From the NCBI GenBank assembly GCA_028289585.1, contig JANQPI010000042.1, forward strand, positions 247,331 through 311,330: a stretch of 64,000 nt of DNA, given 5' to 3'. A program made the translations under genes and the position numbers. The notes below the pieces were generated by a model. The model did no database searches. It was given only the letters and a program-made list of their open reading frames with translations, and was not told where the DNA came from. This DNA is from Candidatus Zixiibacteriota bacterium. GTDB taxonomy: Bacteria > Zixibacteria > MSB-5A5 > GN15 > FEB-12. Of this stretch, positions 18,074 through 25,754 are shown one piece after another (within the stretch, counting starts at the first letter, position 1; each line of letters begins with the position of its first letter).

Positions 18074-18632
18074 GCTGTTCCTCCAGTCTCGGTGTCAGTT
18101 TCTCTCGCAACATCAGGCGGGCCCGGTTGACACGCGACTTAACGGTGCCGAGGGGTACGGACAACACCTTGGCGACTTCGTCATACGCCATCTCTTCGAC
18201 ATCGCGAAGGATGAAGGCCAGGCGATACTTCTCGGGCAATTCCCGAATCGCCTTGTCGAGAGCCTCCGGCAGACGCGTGGGAATCTTGGCCTCGACCGCG
18301 AATTCGCGCTCGCTGCCTTGCATATCGTAGATATCAAAGAATTTGAATTTCTTGCGCTTCCGCAGCTCGTTGCGAGCAAGGTTCAAACAGATCGTGTAAA
18401 TCCAGGTGGAAAAGCAGTGCTTGAAATTGAATGACTGCCGATGCTGATAGACGCGGACAAATGTCTCTTGGACGATGTCTTCCGCTTCTTCCTGGGATGA
18501 CAGCATCCGACTGATCACATTCATCAACCGATCCTTGTAGCGATCGACCATCTCGTTGAAGGCGACCATGTCACCTTTCTGGATGGCTCGCATCAACCGG
18601 AAATCGATATCTTTTTCGTGCTCTTTGGCCAT
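18030..18632 (-). CDS. RNA polymerase ECF sigma factor (RpoE-like)
   Basis: The 200-residue protein has sigma region 2 (AEDIVQETFVRVYQHRQSF, then FSTWIYTICLNLARNELRKR) and region 4 (LPEKYRLAFILRDVEEMAY, then LGTVKSRVNRARLMLREKL). There is no region 1 or 3, which defines the ECF group. It heads the cluster with the anti-sigma, the HtrA-like pseudoprotease, the CMD-like protein, tamB and tamA, which implies envelope-stress control of outer membrane assembly. A GGAACT motif upstream hints at autoregulation. A GGGAG ribosome site precedes the ATG at 18630-18632. Confidence 0.93.
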   Translation of the reverse strand: MAKEHEKDIDFRLMRAIQKGDMVAFNEMVDRYKDRLMNVISRMLSSQEEAEDIVQETFVRVYQHRQSFNFKHCFSTWIYTICLNLARNELRKRKKFKFFDIYDMQGSEREFAVEAKIPTRLPEALDKAIRELPEKYRLAFILRDVEEMAYDEVAKVLSVPLGTVKSRVNRARLMLREKLTPRLEEQHALSKGTLLTAGLL

Positions 18633-18657
18633 ACGGAACTCCCGATTTGGTCTATCG

Positions 18658-18686
18658 ATAGTACTGCTGGAGACGTGCTAAGTTCC
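18658..18686 (-). promoter_or_regulatory. Candidate promoter of the ECF sigma gene
   Basis: On the minus strand GGAACT(T) at 18681-18686 resembles the ECF/sigma-E -35 element; 17 bases downstream is TACTAT (18658-18663), a reasonable housekeeping -10. The mix could reflect autoregulation or chance. Confidence 0.3.
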
Positions 18687-18787
18687 CTATCGACAGCGAC
18701 AAACGTTTCTTCCCGACGATTTTCATTGAGTCGCTGCCGATATGCTATCCTGACAGCGAAACGAGACCGTTTTGAGACGATAAGCCC

Positions 18788-20023
18788 CTACGGACCAACA
18801 ACATACCGAAAAACGACAGATCCCCAACCAGAAACTGCCAGCAATCCGCCAAAAAGTGCCAGAACTGTCAGCGGAAACGCCAGCCGTCGATAAACATCAG
18901 CCAACGGAGCACCGAAATAGCGGTGCGTCAGGACCAGACAGAGGTGCGTCGGTGAGAGCAGCATACCAACGTAACCGCTGAGGTAGGCGACTATAAGTAG
19001 TTGCATGTCAACACTTTGACTATACAAAAGCGGAGCCAACAACGGATAGCCCAGGCCGACATACGCCGCCACGATACCGGTCAGCACCCCGATCGTGAAG
19101 CAGACCAGAACGACGGTCAGCCAATCCGGGATCCCTAAAGCATTCGTCAGTTCGGGGATCGTCGAAATTGCCCCCGAAGCATCCAGGAGGCGCTCAAAAA
19201 GCAGAACACCCAGGACTAAAAGAATCAGATTCACGGAAATCGCCCGGTGGACGGTCGACCACAACTCCCGCCAGCTGATTTTCTCCCGCAAAACGAGCAT
19301 CACGATACCCGCACCTATGCCGGCAACAAGCGGCAAGCCGACAACGAGTGGTAGGATGAGGGCGACGCCGATCGGCCACAGTGCCTGAACAATACCGATT
19401 ACCCCACGGCGAAGATTCGGGTGTGAGGCTGGTGAGAGCGGAATCCGCCGGGCAAACCAGAACCAGCCGAGCAGGAACATACCAACGGTTAGCGGAAGAT
19501 GAAGGAGCGAAACACTAACGATCGATATTCCCGCAATGGCTGAGGTGAGGATAACCCCGGGATAGATCGGCCAGGTGAATTCCACCATATGGCGAAACCA
19601 GTAATTGGCGACACAGCGGAAGTCGGCCGGAAGAGTAGTAGAGCGAAGCACTTCATTGACCAGGGGCGCCGAAAGAAGTGAGCCACCCGGCATCGGCATC
19701 AGCCCAATCAGCGCCGGCAAACTCGCCGTGGCAACCCGACGCCCCCCCGGAAGCGAACGAACCGCCGCAGCGAGTCGATGGAGATACCGTCGCTCCTTCA
19801 GCAGGCGACCGAGGAGCGTGACACCGAGGAACAGCCCAGTGAGTAAGTAGAGACGAGATGATTGCCCAAGGTCGCGAATCGCGTCGCCGAGGTCGGAGAG
19901 GCCGATCGGCCAGAGCAGCAGCGTTAGACCAGACGCTCCCAGCAAGACAACGCCAATGGCAACGCGGAAGCGCACGGCGGCCACAATCGCAGCGAGGAGA
20001 AGCAGCAACTTAAAAGCATCCAC
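18788..20023 (-). CDS. DUF401 family integral membrane protein
   Basis: This is a 411-residue, very hydrophobic protein with about ten to twelve membrane helices. It carries the PMPGGSLLSAPLVN motif and the LLSPTHLCLVLT motif that typify DUF401 proteins, which resemble ion or organic-acid transporter folds; no substrate is established. The start is GTG at 20021-20023, only 0 bases from the longest reading of pabB on the other strand and 75 bases from the preferred pabB start, so the intergenic region is a compact divergent promoter. It ends 155 bases before the sigma gene begins. Confidence 0.8.
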   Translation of the reverse strand: MDAFKLLLLLAAIVAAVRFRVAIGVVLLGASGLTLLLWPIGLSDLGDAIRDLGQSSRLYLLTGLFLGVTLLGRLLKERRYLHRLAAAVRSLPGGRRVATASLPALIGLMPMPGGSLLSAPLVNEVLRSTTLPADFRCVANYWFRHMVEFTWPIYPGVILTSAIAGISIVSVSLLHLPLTVGMFLLGWFWFARRIPLSPASHPNLRRGVIGIVQALWPIGVALILPLVVGLPLVAGIGAGIVMLVLREKISWRELWSTVHRAISVNLILLVLGVLLFERLLDASGAISTIPELTNALGIPDWLTVVLVCFTIGVLTGIVAAYVGLGYPLLAPLLYSQSVDMQLLIVAYLSGYVGMLLSPTHLCLVLTHRYFGAPLADVYRRLAFPLTVLALFGGLLAVSGWGSVVFRYVVGP

Positions 20024-20063
20024 GTGCGGAGAGTGATCCCGAACCTGGGCAAAGTCAAATTGC

Positions 20064-20091
20064 TTGACGGTCCACCGTGCGGACCTACACT
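20064..20091 (+). promoter_or_regulatory. Promoter of pabB-pabC, predicted leaderless
   Basis: TTGACG (20064-20069), 16-base spacer, TACACT (20086-20091). The ATG of pabB begins at 20099, seven bases after the -10, which is where transcription should start, so the mRNA may have no leader. Confidence 0.55.
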
Positions 20092-20098
20092 GCCGAGC

Positions 20099-21313
20099 AT
20101 GACTCGGGCATCCTTACCCACGCCAACCACACAAAACACACTGACCGAACCGGATGGACCCGTCTGGCTGGATACGGCAACCGAAGGGCGGGCCTTAACC
20201 CTTCCCCGTGTCGATGACCTCTGGATCGCGGCTCCGGGTTCCATTGCTACAACAGCCACTTCCACCTTTGACACCGTCGATGAACTGATTGTGGCGTTGG
20301 AGCAGCGTTGCCGCACTACCGGTGCGTGCGCGGTTGGCTACCTGAGCTACGAAGGGATGCTCCCCTGGGTCGACGTTCCGACTGCCCGAAGGGACGAGTA
20401 TCCATTGGCCGCGTTCATGATTGGGCCGTCGTTGACCGACGTTCCGTCGGCCGTACCCGGTTCTCCGTCTGTCCCCGCTCCCCCTTCGCCCGCCGGTAGC
20501 TCGGCGCCCGCAGATTACCGGCAAGCAATCGACCGTGTCTTGAACGCGATTCGCGAGGGGGATATCTATCAGGCAAATGTAACTCGACGCTTCTCCCGGC
20601 TGGTGGATCAACATCCTCGGGAAGCGTATCGGCGACTCCGCCAGCTTTCTCCCGCCCCACTGGCAGCCTACCTTGATTTTGGCAGCTGGCAGATACTGTC
20701 TTCAACGATGGAGCTGTTGATCGATCGGGTCGGGCACCGAGCTGTCTCCGCTCCCATCAAGGGAACCATACGCCGTTCCCCAAGTCCGGCCGAGGATGCT
20801 CGTCAGGCCGACCGACTCCGTAACTCGGCGAAAGATCAAGCCGAACACGTAATGATTGTCGACCTCGTCCGAAACGACCTCGGTCGGGTCGCTGTGCCTG
20901 GTGGGATCGATGTGACCGACTTCATGCGGGTCGAACCGTATCCCCGTCTGTGGCATCTTGTGTCGCGAATATCAGCCCGTCTCAACAAAACCACGTCGCA
21001 CCTCGACCTGCTGCGAGCCATTGCTCCCGGAGGCTCGGTCACCGGCGCTCCCAAGCGACGGGCCGTTGAGATCATCGCCGAGGTCGAACGATCGCCTCGC
21101 GGCGTTTACTGTGGCGCGATCGGTTACCTCACGGCCGACCGGATGATGTTCAACCTCCCCATCCGGACGATGACTCACCATAACAGCTCCTATGAGATTC
21201 ACGCCGGCGGGGGCATTGTGGCCGATAGCGCCACCGAAACCGAGTGGTTGGAGCTAATGTTAAAGGCGGAAGCAATGCTGGCCGCCATCGGGAAGGGACC
21301 AGATGGCCGGTAG
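20099..21313 (+). CDS. pabB: Aminodeoxychorismate synthase component I
   Basis: The 404-residue chorismate-utilising enzyme aminates chorismate to 4-amino-4-deoxychorismate for folate synthesis. Family motifs are clear: EGDIYQANVTRRF, PIKGTIRR, DLVRNDLGRV, APGGSVTGAPKRRA and GGGIVADS. The PIKGT motif and the following pabC favour PabB over anthranilate synthase. No glutamine amidotransferase (PabA) is seen in the window. I place the start at the ATG 20099, just after a promoter; a GTG-type longer reading begins at 20024 but would precede that promoter. The gene overlaps pabC by 11 bases. Confidence 0.9.
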   Translation: MTRASLPTPTTQNTLTEPDGPVWLDTATEGRALTLPRVDDLWIAAPGSIATTATSTFDTVDELIVALEQRCRTTGACAVGYLSYEGMLPWVDVPTARRDEYPLAAFMIGPSLTDVPSAVPGSPSVPAPPSPAGSSAPADYRQAIDRVLNAIREGDIYQANVTRRFSRLVDQHPREAYRRLRQLSPAPLAAYLDFGSWQILSSTMELLIDRVGHRAVSAPIKGTIRRSPSPAEDARQADRLRNSAKDQAEHVMIVDLVRNDLGRVAVPGGIDVTDFMRVEPYPRLWHLVSRISARLNKTTSHLDLLRAIAPGGSVTGAPKRRAVEIIAEVERSPRGVYCGAIGYLTADRMMFNLPIRTMTHHNSSYEIHAGGGIVADSATETEWLELMLKAEAMLAAIGKGPDGR

Positions 21314-22151
21314 AACACGTCTCATTACGACCATAAACGGGGAGCGTGTTCCTCCGTCGAAGGCCGTTGTGTCGGTCTTTGACAATAGCCTGTTGTACGC
21401 GCAGGGACTGTTCGAGACGTTTCTCGCGTTCGGTGAGCGGGTCGTTTTCGAACAAGAGCATCTTGCCCGCCTCTGGAACGGAGCCCGCGTCATCGATATG
21501 AAGCTTCCCGTCAGTCGACGCCAGCTGAGCCAATGGATGCGAGACACGCTGGCGCTTCATCCGGCGCCGGTGAAACGGCTGCGCCTGACAATCACTGCGG
21601 GCGAGTCGGCCCGCTGGGTGGGACAACCGGGTCCACCGCAGGTCATCCTCTCAGCGGCCGATCACACCTTACCGACCGAGCCGTATCGGCTGTTTGTCTC
21701 ACACCTTCGAGTTGGCGCCGAAGACGCATTGCGGAATGTGAAGACTATCTCCTACGGCATCGAGGCGGCGGCCCTTAAGGAGGCCCAGAAGCACGGCTAT
21801 GACGACGCTCTCCTCGTGAACGATCGGGGTGATGTTGCCGAAGCGACATCCTCGAACATCTACTGGACGCGAGGTTCAACGGTCTACACACCGGCGCTTT
21901 CTGATGGATGTCTCGACGGCGTTACACGGGGAAAGATCATCGATGCCTGCCGGCAGCTGAAGATTCCACTGCTCGAGCAAACGCAGCCGCTGGATGAGGT
22001 GATGGCCGCCGATGAGGTGCTCATCAGTTCGTCGTTGAAACTGGTGCTACCCGTCACCGAAATCGCCAACCAGAATCGATCCGCGACATTCCCACATGGT
22101 CCGGTCGCGCAGCGGCTCCGCGATTACTTCATCCGGCGGTACACCCGGTAG
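21303..22151 (+). CDS. pabC: Aminodeoxychorismate lyase (class IV PLP enzyme)
   Basis: The 282-residue protein belongs to the fold-type IV aminotransferase family. The start motif SVFDNSLLYAQGLFETF, the PLP lysine in NVKTISYG, and the EATSSNIYW and LDGVTRGKI motifs are present. With pabB directly upstream and overlapping, the likely reaction is conversion of 4-amino-4-deoxychorismate to p-aminobenzoate and pyruvate. A D-amino acid or branched-chain aminotransferase is the alternative from sequence alone, made unlikely by the context. Confidence 0.88.
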   Translation: MAGRTRLITTINGERVPPSKAVVSVFDNSLLYAQGLFETFLAFGERVVFEQEHLARLWNGARVIDMKLPVSRRQLSQWMRDTLALHPAPVKRLRLTITAGESARWVGQPGPPQVILSAADHTLPTEPYRLFVSHLRVGAEDALRNVKTISYGIEAAALKEAQKHGYDDALLVNDRGDVAEATSSNIYWTRGSTVYTPALSDGCLDGVTRGKIIDACRQLKIPLLEQTQPLDEVMAADEVLISSSLKLVLPVTEIANQNRSATFPHGPVAQRLRDYFIRRYTR

Positions 22152-22158
22152 TTTTATT

Positions 22159-22188
22159 TTGACAGGCTGGAGCGTTCCGAACTAGCGT
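22159..22188 (+). promoter_or_regulatory. Promoter of the outer-membrane-like protein, predicted leaderless
   Basis: Perfect TTGACA (22159-22164), 18-base spacer, TAGCGT (22183-22188), then six bases and the ATG at 22195. Start of transcription and translation should coincide. Confidence 0.5.
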
Positions 22189-22194
22189 TCGCCC

Positions 22195-23016
22195 ATGCGT
22201 TGCCTGACCCGTCGCGTTGGCCTCTGCCTCGCTATGGCATTATGTGTCATAATGGTTTTCCCCCGCTCCGCGAGCAGCCAGGAGCTGATTTCAAATCGCT
22301 CGCCATACACGCTCTATGACGTTGCCCCCCGCTACCTAATCGACATGCCGACCGCCGGCACGCTGCCGCGCGGTATGTACAATATTGGCGTCCGACTCTA
22401 TCAAGGTGGCGGTGGTTTGATGTACACCGACATTGGACTATCCAACCAGTTCCAGATCGGGATCTCCTTCGGCGGACAGGATGTCATCTCCAATCGCACG
22501 CTCGATCCCAATCCACGCATCGGCTTCAATGTCAAATTCCAACTGATCGGCGAACGACCGGCGTTTCCGGCGATCGCCGTTGGGTATTCTGACCAGGGTA
22601 TGGGCGGTTATTCCGATGCCTTTGAGCGGTATCGCTTCAAGTCGCGTGGCTTCTACGCCGTCGCCTCGGTCTCGCGCTTAATCTATGACTGGACATGCGG
22701 CTTCCACGGTGGCATCAACTACTCACTGGAAAACGAGGTCGACGGCGAGGAGGTACCGAACTTCTTCGTCGGCTTCGATGCGATTGTCTACAACCACATG
22801 GCGATTCTGTTCGAGTACGATTTTGCGTTGAATGACGACAAGTCGCAATTCCCCGAGATCGCCGGTCGCGGTCGGGGGTACTTCAATGCGTCGATCAAGT
22901 GGTTGTTCAACGAGAGTCTGGAAATCGAGCTGATCGCACGCGATCTGCTGGTCAATCGGCGTGAGGCTGAAACGTTCGCACGCGAGATGCGAATCGTGTA
23001 CACGGAATCGTTCTAG
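22195..23016 (+). CDS. Exported protein, probable outer membrane beta-barrel
   Basis: The 273-residue product has a signal peptide (hydrophobic residues 8-21, cleavage near SASSQ at 26-30). The rest is made of alternating amphipathic strands with many aromatic residues (GMYNIGVRLYQGGGGLMY, FQIGISFGGQDVI) and ends in phenylalanine, as outer membrane barrels do. I do not recognise a named family; it resembles small porin-like proteins of unknown function. It ends three bases before the convergent stop of the creatininase-family gene. No Shine-Dalgarno is seen, consistent with a leaderless message. Confidence 0.65.
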   Translation: MRCLTRRVGLCLAMALCVIMVFPRSASSQELISNRSPYTLYDVAPRYLIDMPTAGTLPRGMYNIGVRLYQGGGGLMYTDIGLSNQFQIGISFGGQDVISNRTLDPNPRIGFNVKFQLIGERPAFPAIAVGYSDQGMGGYSDAFERYRFKSRGFYAVASVSRLIYDWTCGFHGGINYSLENEVDGEEVPNFFVGFDAIVYNHMAILFEYDFALNDDKSQFPEIAGRGRGYFNASIKWLFNESLEIELIARDLLVNRREAETFAREMRIVYTESF

Positions 23017-23019
23017 GGA

Positions 23020-23769
23020 TTACGCCAGACCCGACTGCCGCCAGCGCTCGATAACGTCGGCAACAAATTCGGCAACCTTTGCGCACACTTTCTCCCGATA
23101 GCCCCGCGCCTTATCGACGTCGAAATCTGGCAGCCCCACGCTCTCCTCACCGAGCAAAATCGTACCCGGAACCGGGTACACGTCGGCCCCCGGTTTGAAT
23201 GCATAGGCTAAATCAGGAGAAAAGCTGTCTTTGTCGGCCAGGGCAGGGTCGATAGCGATCACCATCGCGGTTTCATCGGTACCGGCATGACCACCAGCAT
23301 GCCCGTAGACTTCTTTTGTGACGTCGGCACACAGCTCCCACCAGTGGATCACCGCTATGTTTCCGGGATATTGGTGATGCCATTCCAGCGCAGCGGCCTT
23401 GAGAGTCGCGTTGTTACCACCGTGCCCGTTCAGCAGAATCACATTGCGGAAACGATGGTCGGCGAGCGAGGCCAGAATTTCGGCAACGTATAGCTTGAAC
23501 GTATCGGGAGTGATGGTGGAACCACCCGGATATCGATACAGCGACCGTGTAATACCGTAATTGACGGTCGGTGCGATCAGCGCATTGATTTCCTCGGCAA
23601 TGCCATCGGCAATCGTTTCGGGAATGAAGTTATCGACACCGAGACATGCTGAGCCGTGTGCCTCAACCGTCCCAACGGGAAGAATGACGGTATCGATTTC
23701 ATTCGGTACCAAACGCTGGAACTCAAGCCAGCTGAGACGCTGCAGGCGGCGCTCCACGATATCCCTCAC
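23020..23769 (-). CDS. Creatininase-family amidohydrolase
   Basis: The 249-residue protein has the metal-binding pattern of the family: ILPVGTVEAHG (Glu36, His38), GVDNF (Asp46), LNGHGGNN (His116) and HAGTDETAM (Glu166). Members hydrolyse creatinine, formamides or cyclic amides, or process peptide cofactors, so the substrate is open. The GTG start overlaps the upstream stop by one base (TAGTG), so it is co-translated with the DUF2064-like gene. Possible role in a shared pathway with that gene is inference. Confidence 0.87.
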   Translation of the reverse strand: MRDIVERRLQRLSWLEFQRLVPNEIDTVILPVGTVEAHGSACLGVDNFIPETIADGIAEEINALIAPTVNYGITRSLYRYPGGSTITPDTFKLYVAEILASLADHRFRNVILLNGHGGNNATLKAAALEWHHQYPGNIAVIHWWELCADVTKEVYGHAGGHAGTDETAMVIAIDPALADKDSFSPDLAYAFKPGADVYPVPGTILLGEESVGLPDFDVDKARGYREKVCAKVAEFVADVIERWRQSGLA

Positions 23770-24509
23770 TACAAGTTCGCGATCAACCGTTCCATGACAA
23801 CCTCAGTCTCCTTGGCTGTCTTGACATCACCTTCAAAGCGAAACTGGTTGATGTCGCGCGCCATCATCTCAAGCGCATCCGAGTTCTCAACCGTATACCA
23901 GATTTCCAGCTCCGACCAACGCAGGCCTTTAGCCGCAAAAGCATCGGCGACCTTCGAGTAGAGATTAGGTGCCTGCCAGTCGAAGTCCGACAAACGCACC
24001 TGGTATGATCCCGACATACCCAGCGTGTAGTACCGCCCCTCGGGAGTTGGGCCAAAGACCGCATCGGACTCTTCGAGGATCTTGATCGCCCGAGTCAGCA
24101 TGTCCGGAGTAAACGTGGGGGTGCGAGAGCCGACAAAAAGCACATTGCTATAGCCACTTGCGAAGCAATCCTCGAAGATGCGATCGATCCGCGTACCAAA
24201 CGGCTCCGGTTCGAGCTGATGTGTCGAAAACCGCTCGTCGAACGCCGTCTTCCGATCACCTTTGAGGTGAGTGCTCATGTACTCGGTGACAATCTGAATC
24301 AGCCGAAGACGCTCCGGAGAATCGATATGATAGAGACGAACGTCGACTTCCGGTGTGCCGAGTGCGCTCGCCACCGAGTCGGTGATGAAAGCTTGATGGA
24401 GGAATTTCAGCTCGTCACCTCGGATAACACCGAGATCAATCTCTGAGCCAAGCTCCGTGAGTTCCTGGATACCAACCGCTACAACGGTCGGGTGGGCTTC
24501 AACAGACAT
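23769..24509 (-). CDS. DUF2064-like glycosyltransferase A-fold protein, altered active site
   Basis: The 246-residue protein matches the DUF2064 layout of nucleotidyl/glycosyl transferases: the strand LFVGSRTPTFTPDML (about 124-138), then SDAVFGPTPEGRYYTLGMSG (149-167). In the family these read GSDxPxLT and GPxxDGGYYLIG. Here the metal-site aspartate is Arg129 and DGGY is EGRY, so catalysis may be lost or different. It is followed with one-base overlap by the creatininase-family gene. An upstream palindrome at 24540-24555 may regulate it. Confidence 0.6.
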   Translation of the reverse strand: MSVEAHPTVVAVGIQELTELGSEIDLGVIRGDELKFLHQAFITDSVASALGTPEVDVRLYHIDSPERLRLIQIVTEYMSTHLKGDRKTAFDERFSTHQLEPEPFGTRIDRIFEDCFASGYSNVLFVGSRTPTFTPDMLTRAIKILEESDAVFGPTPEGRYYTLGMSGSYQVRLSDFDWQAPNLYSKVADAFAAKGLRWSELEIWYTVENSDALEMMARDINQFRFEGDVKTAKETEVVMERLIANL

Positions 24510-24539
24510 AACGTTTCGCTTTCTTCAACGGACAGTTCG

Positions 24540-24555
24540 AGCGACCAAGGTCGCT
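24540..24555. promoter_or_regulatory. Inverted repeat upstream of the DUF2064-like gene
   Basis: AGCGACC-AA-GGTCGCT is a perfect 7-bp inverted repeat 30 bases upstream of the gene start. A minus-strand TTGACA lies at 24570-24575, so the repeat covers the expected -10 position and could be an operator. Confidence 0.3.
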
Positions 24556-24608
24556 GCTGCCAGAGTCGATGTCAAGCGGGGGACGTAAAGGTGATAACGG
24601 TTGTGATG

Positions 24609-25751
24609 TTAGGATGAACGCTTAGCGCGAGCGGAAAGTTCGTTACGCAGGAGTTGCAGCAACTTTTCGGGGTCAAGTTTGGCGGCAATCTTCTCGGCAA
24701 TCGTTTCACCAACGGCGCGAGCAACCTCTTTGGTGAAAAGATCGATCTGCTCGCGGGAAACCGACTGCACCGCCTCATCCCACCGGTACTTCGCCTCTTC
24801 ATCTTCAGAAACAGCGGCGTTAGCCGGTTCGGTGACGCCCTCGTCAGCCGTGCGAAGAGCTTCTATTTCACGCTTGAATTCGTCGATAAACTTTTCGACT
24901 CCCGCCTCTTTGCGCTTCGGGGCTGCTGACACTGTCGACGGTGGAGCTTGGGTGACCGGATCGACGAGCGAGGCGGTTTCGGTCACGGCGAGCTTCGCTG
25001 AGTCACGCGGGTCGGCGGCTGGCTTTGGTCGTTCGTCGGTTTCCTCTTGCAACTGGGTAAGGAACGATTCGTAGTCGGTCGCCTCCGCCGGTGGTTTCGG
25101 TTTGGGGGGGGCGGTTGGTGTTCGCTCCAGCTGGTCACTCGACTCACGGATCATCAGAGACTCAACCTTACCCGAGTCGGCGGATCCGGGATTGGTGTCT
25201 TCAAGCTTGGCATAGCCAACCATACCAGTCGTATCGTTCCCCCCGGTTGCCGTGGGGACATCACCCGTCAGCTGCGTGCTATCCATCTGTTCGGATTCTT
25301 CGACCTCCAACTGATCAAGGCCGAGCGCGGCATCCAGGGCATCCTCCGACAGGTTGGCCATTGCCTTGCCGGCAGCCCGCCTGACCTCCTGTTGATCGAG
25401 CGCCTGGCCAATGAACACCCGGACGCGCTGGATGAAATCATCCGCCTCAATCGGAAACGGTACGACGACCTCGGGAGGAAACGGTGGTTCCTCACCCGAC
25501 GGTGGTCGTAATATCAGAAGCGGCAGTGACGCCGTCTTTTCATCTGACTGGAGGAATTCGTAGAAGAATTGTTCGCCATGGCGGAGATTGCCGCCGGCGA
25601 TGACCAGATCGGGGCGGGCAAACTGGAGAACTTCCTGGGCGCGCTCGGCAGAATCGACTGAGATAACGTCGAAACCATGCTGGCGAAGGAGAGAGTCGGC
25701 GGCTTGTCGGGTTTGGGTTTCTGCGTCGGCGATGAGGACCTTGTTATGCAT
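24609..25751 (-). CDS. Pseudo-receiver domain protein
   Basis: The 380-residue protein begins with a CheY-like receiver domain (about 1-120: VLIADAETQTRQAADSLLRQ, then RPDLVIAGGNL). The phospho-accepting aspartate after the third strand is Gly53, the acidic pair is reduced to a single aspartate, and the conserved KP motif is PFP, so phosphorylation is not expected. The middle 200 residues are low complexity, acidic and rich in Pro, Thr and Glu. The last 60 residues form a helical domain (REQIDLFTKEVARAVGETI) like C-terminal domains of some response regulators. It follows the rhomboid gene with a 3-base gap. Confidence 0.65.
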   Translation of the reverse strand: MHNKVLIADAETQTRQAADSLLRQHGFDVISVDSAERAQEVLQFARPDLVIAGGNLRHGEQFFYEFLQSDEKTASLPLLILRPPSGEEPPFPPEVVVPFPIEADDFIQRVRVFIGQALDQQEVRRAAGKAMANLSEDALDAALGLDQLEVEESEQMDSTQLTGDVPTATGGNDTTGMVGYAKLEDTNPGSADSGKVESLMIRESSDQLERTPTAPPKPKPPAEATDYESFLTQLQEETDERPKPAADPRDSAKLAVTETASLVDPVTQAPPSTVSAAPKRKEAGVEKFIDEFKREIEALRTADEGVTEPANAAVSEDEEAKYRWDEAVQSVSREQIDLFTKEVARAVGETIAEKIAAKLDPEKLLQLLRNELSARAKRSS

Positions 25752-25754
25752 TCC

